A stretch of DNA of 35,120 nt from Candidatus Woesearchaeota archaeon (lineage in GTDB: Archaea; Nanobdellota; Nanobdellia; Woesearchaeales; GW2011-AR9): assembly GCA_018303285.1 (NCBI GenBank), contig JAGVYL010000009.1, positions 1-35,120 on the forward strand, written 5' to 3'. How positions within the stretch are numbered: position 1 is the stretch's first letter; every line of letters starts with the position of its first letter. Positions 8,125 through 15,361 of the stretch are shown here, piece by piece. The position numbers and the translations under genes are program-made. Under the pieces are notes generated by a model that saw nothing but the letters and a program-made list of their open reading frames with translations, had not been told where the DNA came from and made no database searches.

Positions 8125-8780
8125 TTCAGTACCTCAACTAATTTATTGATATCTGTTATTTGATATCTTGCTTTAGTCGGTTTATTATATGGATTTACCA
8201 GCACGGTTGTGATTCCCAACTCCAGAGGTACTTGTATATCAAGTTTCTCGTCATCGCCTATCATCAAAGTTTCTTTAGGCAATACTCCAAATTTGTTTAT
8301 TATCTGTAGATAGCTCTCTCGCGTTGGTTTTCTTATCGCGGTTTCTCCAGTCCACACATTTCCACAAAAATATTTCTCGATGCCTATCTCTCTAAGCACA
8401 TTTAATACCCAAGGTTGGGGAGCATTTGTTAGCACGGCTAGATTGGGAGCTATTTTTGTTAAAACCTGATCTAACGTTTTTGCGTGGATTGCCCCCCGTT
8501 GAATATAATCTCGGGGGTGGATCTTACCCCATGTATGAGAAAAATATTCATCCATTGAAACACCCAACCTCTCATTGAAAGCCCGACTTATTTCTCCTCC
8601 ATAATCAATAAAAAAATTATGGAAAATGTTCTTTGCTTCATCCTTCGCATATTTTTTGGTTTCTGCAATTAGGTCTATCGATTTTTCTATAACCTCCTGC
8701 CAGAAGGGAGAGTCTAAAAAAGGGCCATCTGGCTGCTGATACAACGTTCCATCACAATCAAAGATGATTAGTTTATTCAT
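8121..8780 (-). CDS. HAD-superfamily hydrolase (phosphatase, pyrimidine-nucleotidase-like)
   Basis: This 219-residue protein has all four HAD motifs: FDCDGT with nucleophile Asp8 and Asp10, LTNAPQPW (motif II), a KPTRESY lysine (motif III), and MIGDDEKLDIQVPLELG (motif IV). An alpha-helical cap lies between motifs I and II. The layout resembles SDT1/pyrimidine 5'-nucleotidase-like and phosphoglycolate-phosphatase-like proteins, with dephosphorylation of a small phosphate ester the probable reaction. ATGA overlaps link it to the phosphatase-like gene upstream and to the PfkB kinase downstream, so it is likely a step in the same pathway. The substrate is unassigned. Confidence 0.88.
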   Translation of the reverse strand: MNKLIIFDCDGTLYQQPDGPFLDSPFWQEVIEKSIDLIAETKKYAKDEAKNIFHNFFIDYGGEISRAFNERLGVSMDEYFSHTWGKIHPRDYIQRGAIHAKTLDQVLTKIAPNLAVLTNAPQPWVLNVLREIGIEKYFCGNVWTGETAIRKPTRESYLQIINKFGVLPKETLMIGDDEKLDIQVPLELGITTVLVNPYNKPTKARYQITDINKLVEVLK

Positions 8781-9232
8781 TTTTGTCCAACCAACTCCTC
8801 CAAAATCGTTCTTTTTACTGCATCCCTGCTTTCTCTTAGTTTCTGATATGTTTCTTCATCTACAGGTGCTAATCCATCCATCTTTGCTCCAGGATCATCT
8901 ATTTTAATTCTGATGACCTTTTTTGAATCTTTGAGATAGTCCGGGAGATATTCATGTTTACATAGAACAGCTATGATAGAAGACCGATCAACTAATTCTG
9001 GGGTTACAAGCCTCATTGTTTGAGGTGATATGTCCACTCCGATTTCTGCCATGACTCGTACAACGTCTGGATGTGGACAATTATTGTATTTCTCTCGGTA
9101 ATCTGCAATTCCCGCGCTTAAAGCTTTACCCCAACCCAAAGAGTTGTAAAATCCTTCGGCCATTTGACTTCGAGCTACATTTGCATAACAAACAAACAAC
9201 ACATCAATCTCATTCGATTCAGTATTCTTCAT
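8777..9232 (-). CDS. Low-molecular-weight phosphotyrosine-phosphatase-fold protein (ArsC-like)
   Basis: This 151-residue protein has the LMWPc P-loop CYANVARS (Cys15 to Arg21, CX5R) near the N terminus and the general-acid Asp-Pro in KIDDPGAKMDG toward the C terminus. GIADYREKYNNCPHP and AEIGVDISPQTMRLVT are typical of the arsenate-reductase-like branch. Known members dephosphorylate phosphotyrosine or reduce arsenate; arsenate reductases need extra redox cysteines, which are not clearly placed here. The 4-bp overlaps with the phosphoribosyltransferase gene upstream and the HAD gene downstream point instead to a small-molecule phosphatase in the operon's pathway (inference). Confidence 0.85.
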   Translation of the reverse strand: MKNTESNEIDVLFVCYANVARSQMAEGFYNSLGWGKALSAGIADYREKYNNCPHPDVVRVMAEIGVDISPQTMRLVTPELVDRSSIIAVLCKHEYLPDYLKDSKKVIRIKIDDPGAKMDGLAPVDEETYQKLRESRDAVKRTILEELVGQK

Positions 9233-10263
9233 TTCGCATCCCTCCCTATCTGCGCCATGTAAGCATCAATTTTAGTTTTTATTTGATTATATCCCGGACA
9301 TAGTTGGTCTAACTCTATCAGAGTACTACAGATTTCATCTTGGTTACGCATTACCTTTTCTCTGTCAATCTGTTCCGCAAAATATTTAGATGCCCAAAGG
9401 AAAGGGTTTTTTGCGTGGTAAGAGTTCTCCGGTGGATTACCTCCGGAAAGTATAAACCTCTCCTCCGCCACCAACCTCATTATTTCTTCTACGTTAAATA
9501 CTTCAGGAAATAGTAAATTTAAGGTATCTAAATTTTTAAGCTCGTTCCTTACCTCTGATGAAGTATCCCCATTGTATCCCATAATTTTCTGCAGTTCTAC
9601 TGATTTTTGAAAAGCTTCTTTTAATCGGGGATGATGATGTAAATCTTTTAAATGCCATCCGTCATCGTTAGGGGATTTTATTTGATATCCCGCAAAAACG
9701 TTTCTACCTTTCAATACATCTGCGGCTCCATCCTTGGAACCTAGTCTCCCTATGTTTAAGATTAAATATGCATGATCTGGGTTTGCAATTCCAAACTTTT
9801 TTTCAACATACAGTCCAGTGCCTCCGCTAAAGCTTACATCATCTAAAATAAGCACTTTTTTTCCTTTAACCACTTGTGCTATTTCTTGGATTCTCTGTTC
9901 TGAACATTTTTGCCGATATCCTGTCGTAGTCAGCAACGGGGTATCAACTTGTCTCACTCGACTTAAACCAAAGTCTGTTATTAGATTTGTTTTTGGAAAA
10001 AGTTCTGTTACTAATCCTCCAAGCCATCCCGTCAAATCAAAGACTACTTCATAATCATTTTCTTTAATCTGCGAGGTGATTTTTTTGATGCATGGTATCG
10101 GATCTAAAATAACTTGTTCTAAATCTCTTCGACTACAAAGCTCAATAAGGTTCGAATATAATCTGTCTATCCTTTCCCAATCTGATGGAAGAGATTCTGC
10201 TCTTGATTCATCCATCATCCAAACTACTCGTTCTAACTTATCGCCGGTGATACCGACAACCAC
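9229..10263 (-). CDS. Phosphoribosyltransferase-domain protein, first gene of the five-gene operon
   Basis: The central part (about 75-200) is a type I phosphoribosyltransferase-like domain with a PRPP-binding signature LILDDVSFSGGTG near 138-150 and a preceding segment VVFDLTGWLGGLVTELFP. The C-terminal 150 residues match no family I recognise. PRTases join a base to PRPP or reverse that reaction; the base is unknown. The open frame extends upstream to a TTG at 10362, but that lies inside the tRNA-Tyr gene, so I place the start at GTG 10263 (344 residues). The nearby ATG is out of frame and no clear Shine-Dalgarno is seen. The stop overlaps the next gene by 4 bp. Confidence 0.75.
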   Translation of the reverse strand: MVVGITGDKLERVVWMMDESRAESLPSDWERIDRLYSNLIELCSRRDLEQVILDPIPCIKKITSQIKENDYEVVFDLTGWLGGLVTELFPKTNLITDFGLSRVRQVDTPLLTTTGYRQKCSEQRIQEIAQVVKGKKVLILDDVSFSGGTGLYVEKKFGIANPDHAYLILNIGRLGSKDGAADVLKGRNVFAGYQIKSPNDDGWHLKDLHHHPRLKEAFQKSVELQKIMGYNGDTSSEVRNELKNLDTLNLLFPEVFNVEEIMRLVAEERFILSGGNPPENSYHAKNPFLWASKYFAEQIDREKVMRNQDEICSTLIELDQLCPGYNQIKTKIDAYMAQIGRDAK

Positions 10264-10336
10264 CCTTGTTTTCCAGTTCCATTTTATTTTTCCCCCGATT
10301 AATTTAAATCCCCCCTCCCGGATTCGAACCGGGGAT

Positions 10337-10366
10337 TTCGAGTAGTGGACGATTAGGTCCAACTAT
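10337..10366 (-). other. tRNA intron 2 in the variable loop (45/46)
   Basis: This is a predicted 30-nt non-canonical intron. Exon CGAG (10372-10369) pairs with intron CTCG (10342-10339) as a 4-bp central helix flanked by 3-nt bulges GGA and AAA, followed by an inner stem TAGT(T)GGAC/GTCCACTA with loop CTAATC. The outer helix is missing, so this is a relaxed motif. Cutting after the second base of each bulge leaves exactly the five-base variable loop GGATC. Confidence 0.65.
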
Positions 10367-10374
10367 CCCTCGGT

Positions 10375-10434
10375 GACTATTGGCTGACTGAGTTTCATTC
10401 AGAGCATTTGTGCTTCGTCCCTCAGCGCATAAAG
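10375..10434 (-). other. tRNA intron 1 at position 37/38 with bulge-helix-bulge motif
   Basis: This 60-nt intron sits at the canonical site after G37. Exon CTGT (32-35) pairs with intron ATAG (10380-10377), giving a 4-bp central helix. It is flanked by 3-nt bulges AGC (5' site, cut AG/C) and TCA (3' site, cut TC/A), the classical substrate of the archaeal splicing endonuclease. The rest of the intron can form further stems, for example AGCA/TGCT. Confidence 0.75.
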
Positions 10435-10471
10435 CTACAGCCGAGTGTTCTAGCCACTAAACTAAGATTTC

Positions 10472-10696
10472 TACTTTAATTGTGATAAGAACCTCTAAAA
10501 AAGGAAGTTCTTCTATCAGTAATAATAGTAGAAATTATAGTTGACACTAAACCTAATTGCCGAATTTGGTAATGATTGTTTAATGTTCATAAAATTTTAT
10601 GAGTATATGTTGTTTATATATTTTTCTTTTCTTGCTCCGGAAAGTTTCCGGATTTTTTGGAGGAATTGTTAAAAGAAAGTTAATCAGCTTGAGTGT
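10472..10696. promoter_or_regulatory. Divergent promoter region between tRNA-Tyr and the M20 peptidase
   Basis: This 225-bp AT-rich stretch has no coding potential that I can see. Toward the tRNA (minus) there is a TATA-like element CTTTTTTAG around 10494-10502, about 27 nt before the tRNA 5' end, and an imperfect inverted repeat AAGAAC...GTTCTT (10487-10512). Toward the peptidase (plus) there is TTTATATA at 10613-10620, then the palindrome described separately, and a GGAGG at 10659 that is too far (33 nt) from ATG 10697 to serve it. Confidence 0.5.
10636..10658 (+). promoter_or_regulatory. TCCGGAAA-G-TTTCCGGA palindrome followed by T6, upstream of the M20 gene
   Basis: This perfect inverted repeat (10636-10652) is centred at 10644, about 27 nt downstream of the TATA box TTTATATA, so it covers the predicted transcription start. 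As RNA it gives a 6-bp UCCGGA stem with a 5-nt loop followed directly by six uridines (10653-10658). This could be an operator over the start site or, less likely in archaea, a terminator-like attenuator. Confidence 0.5.
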
Positions 10697-11887
10697 ATGG
10701 ACGATAACCGATTAGTAGAATTGACTAAACAGTTGATAGAATATCCCTCATATCATTTTCAAAGTAGTATACGGGTTGTAAACTTTTTAGATAGTTATCT
10801 CCTTGACGAGACTGATAGAGACGCAGAAATTGACTTGATTAATAATCTAGATGGTAGCGGACAAAACATCCCTTGTTTATACGCTAAAAATAAAGAAGAG
10901 ATGCCAGAAAAACCAACTGTCCTTCTTCTTGGTCATCTTGATGTTGTCCCTGCAGATACACCTCAATTTACTCCCTGTATAAATGGAAGTAGATTATACG
11001 GGCGCGGAGCAGGAGATATGAAAGCAGGGGTAGCCGTTGCTACTCAACTATTTATTGAACATTATAAAGAATTAAATCTTCAACTTTTAATGACTACTGA
11101 TGAAGAAACCGGAGGGAAATATGGGACAAAGATAGTTTCGAAAATGCTTAATCCTGATTTTGTGATTACCCTCGAGCCAAGCGATTTAAAGATTTGTACT
11201 AAACAAAAGGGGGCATTGGCTATTGAGATTGAAGCGCACGGTCCTGGTGGCCACGCTTCTCGCCCGTGGAAGAGTACCAATGCAGTAGATATATTGATTG
11301 ATATGTACAATCGATTACGAGAATTTTTTCCTGATCTAGATACAGAATTATGGACAAACACTATGAATGTCGGAGCAATTGTAGGAGGAACTGTTAAAGC
11401 AGAAAAAGATAGAATATTATTTGGGGGGGCAAATATTATTGCTGCGAAAGCATCAATGAAATTGGATCTACGATTAACTGATAATATGTCTCATACAGAA
11501 GCGATAAACATTATTAAAAAAAACGCTGCAGATATTGGATACAAACTTAAAGGCAGAAGTGATTCCCTCGGTTTAATAGATAATTGTTATAAAATACTAG
11601 TTAATGAACCTAGTGTAATCGCAGACCATCTTATCACTTCAGAGAAGGATACCTTTGTCAGACAGTTGATGGAATCCTACCGATTCTGTTTGGGAGAAGA
11701 AGCCGAGTTATATTCCGGCCCATCTGCTAGTGATGCACGTTTTTTTAGCAAACGAGGAATACCCACTGTAGTTTTTGGTCCGATTTCTGTGAATCAACAT
11801 GGAGAAAATGAATATGTGGAAATACCTTCAATTATAGATACTTACCGAGTATTAGATACCTTTCTTAGTACAGTAAAAAGAGACTAA
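10697..11887 (+). CDS. M20-family metallopeptidase (ArgE/DapE/ACY1-like)
   Basis: This 396-residue zinc hydrolase has the complete M20 set: GHLDVVPA (metal His and Asp), [10 protein letters not shown] (bridging Asp), TTDEETGG (catalytic Glu and metal Glu), a TLEPSD metal region, GPGGHASRP in the dimerisation domain, and SDARFF plus QHGENEYV at the C terminus (last metal His). The family includes acetylornithine deacetylase, succinyl-diaminopimelate desuccinylase and dipeptidases. No lysine or arginine pathway genes lie nearby, so peptide or N-acyl amino acid scavenging is the safer guess. ATG 10697 has no close Shine-Dalgarno. It lies alone on the plus strand before the HerA-like gene. Confidence 0.9.
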   Translation: MDDNRLVELTKQLIEYPSYHFQSSIRVVNFLDSYLLDETDRDAEIDLINNLDGSGQNIPCLYAKNKEEMPEKPTVLLLGHLDVVPADTPQFTPCINGSRLYGRGAGDMKAGVAVATQLFIEHYKELNLQLLMTTDEETGGKYGTKIVSKMLNPDFVITLEPSDLKICTKQKGALAIEIEAHGPGGHASRPWKSTNAVDILIDMYNRLREFFPDLDTELWTNTMNVGAIVGGTVKAEKDRILFGGANIIAAKASMKLDLRLTDNMSHTEAINIIKKNAADIGYKLKGRSDSLGLIDNCYKILVNEPSVIADHLITSEKDTFVRQLMESYRFCLGEEAELYSGPSASDARFFSKRGIPTVVFGPISVNQHGENEYVEIPSIIDTYRVLDTFLSTVKRD

Positions 11888-11906
11888 CTCCTCCATCACC
11901 ACAATC

Positions 11907-11937
11907 CTTATTAAACCGTTTTTGATTGTTGGTCTTA
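11907..11937 (+). promoter_or_regulatory. TATA box for a leaderless HerA-like transcript
   Basis: CTTATTAAA (11907-11915) is centred 26 nt upstream of ATG 11937, the spacing expected if transcription starts at the start codon. This supports ATG 11937 over the in-frame TTG 11922. Confidence 0.5.
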
Positions 11938-13463
11938 TGCTCAAGGGCCAAATACTTTCCGGTGAATTTAAGAGCTTAGTGCTGCGGCAGAAGCAGGGCT
12001 GCTCTCTGGAATTAGGAGAACTGCTGGTGGCCGACCAGGGAGCAGAAAAGATTCTTCTGCAGGTTTATGATCTGTTTTATGGCAGCCAAGTGTCTGATCA
12101 GAATCTGGAGTTGATCTCCGGCCTGCAAATGGAAGGGGAAGGAGAAGAATTTCTTGATAAAGAACTGAGGCATTATCAATTAGCCAGACTTAAACCTTTG
12201 CTGGAGATGAAAGGGAAAGAAGCAAACCTTTGCAAAGCCTTGCCCCCATTTTTTGCTAAGGTGAGAGAAATAGAGAAAGAAGATTTACCATTTCTTACCA
12301 AACCAACTAATCCTTTACTCTTAGGAAGACTGCGCTCTGGCCGCAGAAAGATTGATTTAGATGTTTTTCTGCCCGGAGAATTATCTTTGTCACATCACAT
12401 TTTGATCGCTGCCAGCACAGGAAGAGGAAAAAGCAATCTTTGTTCAGTGATGCTCTGGGGAGCATTAGATAATAATTTTGCCGGAATTCTCGTGATTGAT
12501 CCTCATGATGAGTATTATGGAAGGACTGGACGAGGCCTAAAAGATCATCCTCATCGAGAAAATCTTTCGTATTATACTCCTCTTAATCCTCCGGCTGGAG
12601 CGAAAACATTAAAGTTTCATCTTAGTTTGCTCAAACCAGAACATTTCTCCGGAGTGCATCATTTTTCTGATCCACAGAAGCAGGTGCTCTTTGCCTATCA
12701 TCGCAAATACAAAGAGAGCTGGGTTGAAGCCTTGCTTAAAGAGAGTTATGATTTACTTTTAGAAAAGTATTTTCATGAAGAGAGCATTTTAGTGGTAAGA
12801 AGAAATCTTCTGCGGATTCTTGATGTTACTGTGGAAAATAATCAGCTTTTCTTCCAAGGAATCTTTGACGGAACCGCTGGAAGAAATACTACTGCAGAGA
12901 TCTGCAAAGAATTGGAATCGGGGAAAATAGTGGTGATAGATACTTCTTATCTGCCGGGAGAAGTAGAAATTCTTACTGCGTCTATACTGACTAATGAAAT
13001 TTTTAATCGTTACCGCAGGTATAAGACCGAAGGCCAGCTAGATCTTAAGCCTGTGGTCTCTGTGATTTTAGAAGAAGCGGCTCGAGTGTTAGGCAAAGAA
13101 AGTCTGGAAAGAGGGCCGAATATCTTTTCTACTTTGGCTCGTGAGGGAAGAAAGTTTAAGGTCGGTCTGGTAGCCATCACCCAAATGCCTAGCTTGATTC
13201 CTAAAGAGATTTTAGCTAACATCAATACCAAGATTATATTGGGGCTGGAAATGGCTTCAGAAAGACAGGCGATAATTGATGCGGCTCCCCATGATCTCTC
13301 TGACGATTCCCGCACTATCGCTTCTTTGGACAAAGGAGAGGCTATTGTCAGCAGCATTTTTACCAGATTTCCTCTGCCTTTGGCCATTCCCCTTTTTAAG
13401 GAGATGATTGAGACTAGACGGGAGAGAAAAGAGGGAATAGAGTTTAGCGGAGTGGGAGAATGA
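11937..13463 (+). CDS. HerA-like hexameric ATPase (DUF87/FtsK-HerA superfamily)
   Basis: This is a DNA-translocating ATPase of about 508 residues. It has an N-terminal beta-rich region, then Walker [11 protein letters not shown] (about 158-167), [13 protein letters not shown] just after it as in HerA proteins, a Walker B-like strand with glutamates [13 protein letters not shown], and a C-terminal sensor/arginine segment [20 protein letters not shown]. HerA works with the nuclease NurA in DNA end resection; no NurA is in this window, so a partner elsewhere or another role is possible. Its stop overlaps the next gene by 4 bp, pairing it with a nucleotidyltransferase-like protein, which is not the usual partner. 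Confidence 0.88.
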   Translation: MLKGQILSGEFKSLVLRQKQGCSLELGELLVADQGAEKILLQVYDLFYGSQVSDQNLELISGLQMEGEGEEFLDKELRHYQLARLKPLLEMKGKEANLCKALPPFFAKVREIEKEDLPFLTKPTNPLLLGRLRSGRRKIDLDVFLPGELSLSHHILIAASTGRGKSNLCSVMLWGALDNNFAGILVIDPHDEYYGRTGRGLKDHPHRENLSYYTPLNPPAGAKTLKFHLSLLKPEHFSGVHHFSDPQKQVLFAYHRKYKESWVEALLKESYDLLLEKYFHEESILVVRRNLLRILDVTVENNQLFFQGIFDGTAGRNTTAEICKELESGKIVVIDTSYLPGEVEILTASILTNEIFNRYRRYKTEGQLDLKPVVSVILEEAARVLGKESLERGPNIFSTLAREGRKFKVGLVAITQMPSLIPKEILANINTKIILGLEMASERQAIIDAAPHDLSDDSRTIASLDKGEAIVSSIFTRFPLPLAIPLFKEMIETRRERKEGIEFSGVGE

Positions 13464-14038
13464 AAGGAGAACGAAGCTTATCTGAGGTTTTCCGCGAGTT
13501 TCTTACCAAGGATGCGGAGTTTAGTCTAGCAAAAAAGATCGTTTTGCAGAATTCTGCTGGCAGAAACTGGTTGATAGGGGGTCATCTTTATCGCAGTCTA
13601 GCTTATCTTTTATATGGCACGTTAAGACCGTCTGTAGATTTTGATTTTGTTGTAGAAGAACCGCGAGAAAAAATAGTCTTACCAATGAGTTTTGAATTAA
13701 AAGAAAATCGTTATGACAATCCCAAGTTCGTAGGAAAAACATTTTCTATTGATTTCGTGCCTTTAGCCACGATTCATTCTATTAACCGGAGAAGATTAAA
13801 ACCCACTATAGAAAATTACCTTACCGGTACTCCCTTAACGGTTCAATCTATTGCATACGAAATTGGAACTAGTAGGTTGATTGGAGATGTCGGCATTCGC
13901 GCTTTATTGTGTAAAGAAGTTGGCGTTAACAATCTTTCTCAAGCAAAGATTTATGCTGAGAAAAAAGGCCAATCCATAGAAGAAATTATTAGAAAAAAAG
14001 CAGACAGTTTAGGATTTAAGCCCGTTATTCTACAGTAA
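13460..14038 (+). CDS. Nucleotidyltransferase-like protein (Pol-beta fold, AbiEii-like)
   Basis: This 192-residue protein resembles a nucleotidyltransferase. [16 protein letters not shown] (about 38-53) fits the GG...R helix, [10 protein letters not shown] (about 57-66) supplies a DxD metal pair, and SIDFVPL (about 95) could supply the third acidic residue. This arrangement is seen in AbiEii-type and related stand-alone nucleotidyltransferases. The C-terminal half is unassigned. ATGA overlap with the HerA-like gene indicates co-translation. The gene ends 14 bp inside the convergent AlaX gene. Substrate unknown; a defence or DNA-repair accessory role with the ATPase is speculation. Confidence 0.55.
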   Translation: MKGERSLSEVFREFLTKDAEFSLAKKIVLQNSAGRNWLIGGHLYRSLAYLLYGTLRPSVDFDFVVEEPREKIVLPMSFELKENRYDNPKFVGKTFSIDFVPLATIHSINRRRLKPTIENYLTGTPLTVQSIAYEIGTSRLIGDVGIRALLCKEVGVNNLSQAKIYAEKKGQSIEEIIRKKADSLGFKPVILQ

Positions 14039-14735
14039 AATAAATTCTTCGATTATCTTTTCCCTTGTTTTCGGCTGATAAGAAGATAATTTTTCCGATT
14101 TCTCTTAAGCAATGGACGTGTGTTCCGCCATCGGCCTGCTGGTCAATGCCTTTTATCTCTACGATTCTAAGAACAGCGATTTCTGGAGGCAGGGCTCCGG
14201 CCAGTTTGACCATACCCGGCAGTTTAAGAGCTTCTTCTCTTGGCAAGGAAGAGATTTTTATCTCAGCATCTGTTTGGATAAGTTCGTTGGCCTTGTTTAC
14301 CAAAGATTTAATCTTTTCTTGGTCAAACTGCTCTAAACTGAAATCAATACGAGATTTGTCAGTGTCAAGCTGGTTGCCAGTGATTAAAGCACCGTCTTTG
14401 TGAAAAAGAGCGCTAAGAAGATGGGCGGCAGTATGCATACGCATCAGCTTGTAACGTCTGTCCCAATCAATCACTCCTATCACTTCTTCGTTTATCTTTA
14501 AGCCGTGCTTATTGACAACATGGATAATCTTACCGGTAGTTTTATCTTTACTGACCGAAGTGACTTGATAATCTTCACCACCAACCGTCAAAATTCCCGT
14601 ATCATTGGGCTGGCCGCCGGAGGAAGGATAAAAAAGTGTTTGGTCTAAGATAATCTTGGTGCTTTCTTCTACGGAAATGATTCTGGCTTCAAACTCTTTC
14701 CGGTAAGAATCGTTGAGGTAAAGGAGCTCGGCCAT
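14025..14735 (-). CDS. alaX: Alanyl-tRNA editing protein AlaX
   Basis: This is a free-standing editing domain that hydrolyses Ser-tRNA(Ala) (and Gly-tRNA(Ala)). The 236 residues have the AlaX-M layout: an N-terminal domain containing FYPSSGGQPNDTG (residues 36-48), the zinc motif HTAAH with His101 and His105, and a C-terminal ADGGTHVHC supplying the other zinc ligands. The length matches medium AlaX and the synthetase catalytic domain is absent. The ATG at 14735 starts a clean frame. It is convergent with the nucleotidyltransferase-like gene and lies 78 bp downstream of the FKBP gene on the same strand. Confidence 0.93.
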   Translation of the reverse strand: MAELLYLNDSYRKEFEARIISVEESTKIILDQTLFYPSSGGQPNDTGILTVGGEDYQVTSVSKDKTTGKIIHVVNKHGLKINEEVIGVIDWDRRYKLMRMHTAAHLLSALFHKDGALITGNQLDTDKSRIDFSLEQFDQEKIKSLVNKANELIQTDAEIKISSLPREEALKLPGMVKLAGALPPEIAVLRIVEIKGIDQQADGGTHVHCLREIGKIIFLSAENKGKDNRRIYFTVE

Positions 14736-14812
14736 AGACTAAGAAAACGTGGGTGGTTTATATGGTTTGTGTTGAATGATTCTAATAAATAAGAATAAGA
14801 ATAAGAAAGTTA

Positions 14813-15244
14813 TTATTCATTTATCCCCACGACTTTAATCTTAAATATCAAAGTCTTGCCGGCCAAAGGGTGGTTCAAATCAATAGTGACCTCTCCAAGA
14901 TTAACTTCAGTCACTACGGCCGGAATCTGCTGCTCACCTTGTCGGCCCACTAAGATACGCATGCCTACTTTCAGCTTTTCTCCGTTAGGGATGGCCTTGA
15001 GAGGAATCTTTTTAATAAGCTGGGGATTGACAATGCCATACGCATTTTCCGGTGTGATAGTTACTTCTCGTTCTTCTCCTACGTTCAAACCTAAAGCTCC
15101 GTGTTCAAAACCAGGAATGACTTCCCCCGCTCCTACTTCAAACTCCAACGTCTGATCATGCGCTTGAGAACTATCAAAAACTGTGCCGTCTTCTAAGCGG
15201 CCTTCGTATTCTACTTTTACCTTATCTCCGTGTTTTACTGCCAT
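14813..15244 (-). CDS. FKBP-type peptidyl-prolyl isomerase (SlyD-like)
   Basis: This 143-residue cytosolic folding helper has the short archaeal FKBP layout: VKVEYEGRLEDGTVFDSS at the N terminus, EVGAGEVIPGFEHGALGLNVGEE, and an insert-in-flap region (about 75-125) with NAYG, ending DLNHPLAGKTLIFKIKVVGI, typical of SlyD-like enzymes combining isomerase and chaperone activity. There is no signal peptide and no His-rich metal tail. The start has a strong Shine-Dalgarno GGAGTTGAT, about 6 nt upstream of ATG 15244, and TTTATTTTGG-like AT sequence further up as a possible TATA box. Confidence 0.95.
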   Translation of the reverse strand: MAVKHGDKVKVEYEGRLEDGTVFDSSQAHDQTLEFEVGAGEVIPGFEHGALGLNVGEEREVTITPENAYGIVNPQLIKKIPLKAIPNGEKLKVGMRILVGRQGEQQIPAVVTEVNLGEVTIDLNHPLAGKTLIFKIKVVGINE

Positions 15245-15361
15245 GTTATCAACTCCGTCATTCTAATTGGTTTATCGTAAACTAATTTTATCCAAAATAA
15301 AGCAATTAGTTATTAAATCTCTGTTAAAAAGTATGTTAAGTACTATATTTTCCAAAAACGG

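Larger units (their letters stand above)
10309..10471 (-). tRNA. tRNA-Tyr (GUA) with two predicted introns and an anomalous acceptor stem
   Basis: Read on the minus strand: T8-A9 (10464-10463), D stem GTTT/GAAC, anticodon stem CTCGG (10445-10441) with CCGAG (10373-10369), C32-T33 and anticodon GTA at 10438-10436. Removing introns 10375-10434 and 10337-10366 gives a 7-nt anticodon loop CTGTAGA, a 5-nt variable loop GGATC, T arm CCCGG-TTCGAAT-CCGGG and A73 at 10309, a normal class I tRNA. The acceptor strands disagree: the 5' side is GAAATCT but the 3' side is AGGGGGG, so only three pairs form next to the T arm. A TATA-like CTTTTTTAG centred near 10498 supports the 5' end. It could be functional, split or decaying. 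Confidence 0.8.

Noticed and set aside
10264-10362. N-terminal extension of the phosphoribosyltransferase starting at TTG 10362
   Set aside because: The start would lie inside tRNA intron 2 and the first 33 residues would be encoded by the tRNA 3' exon and trailer; the frame is open only by chance.
10334-10368. A bacterial-style long variable arm (class II tRNA-Tyr)
   Set aside because: At 35 nt it is much longer than bacterial tRNA-Tyr arms (about 13 nt in E. coli), and the 3-nt bulges plus 4-bp helix give an exact class I variable loop after splicing, so an intron is the better reading. Arm-like use of the unspliced form is kept only as a speculation.
10653-10658. T6 run as terminator of the tRNA-Tyr gene
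   Set aside because: The tRNA is on the minus strand and lies downstream in that direction, so this run is neither on its transcript nor at its end.
14861-14890. GGTTCAAATC resembling a tRNA T arm
   Set aside because: It lies within the FKBP coding sequence and has no accompanying anticodon or acceptor stems.
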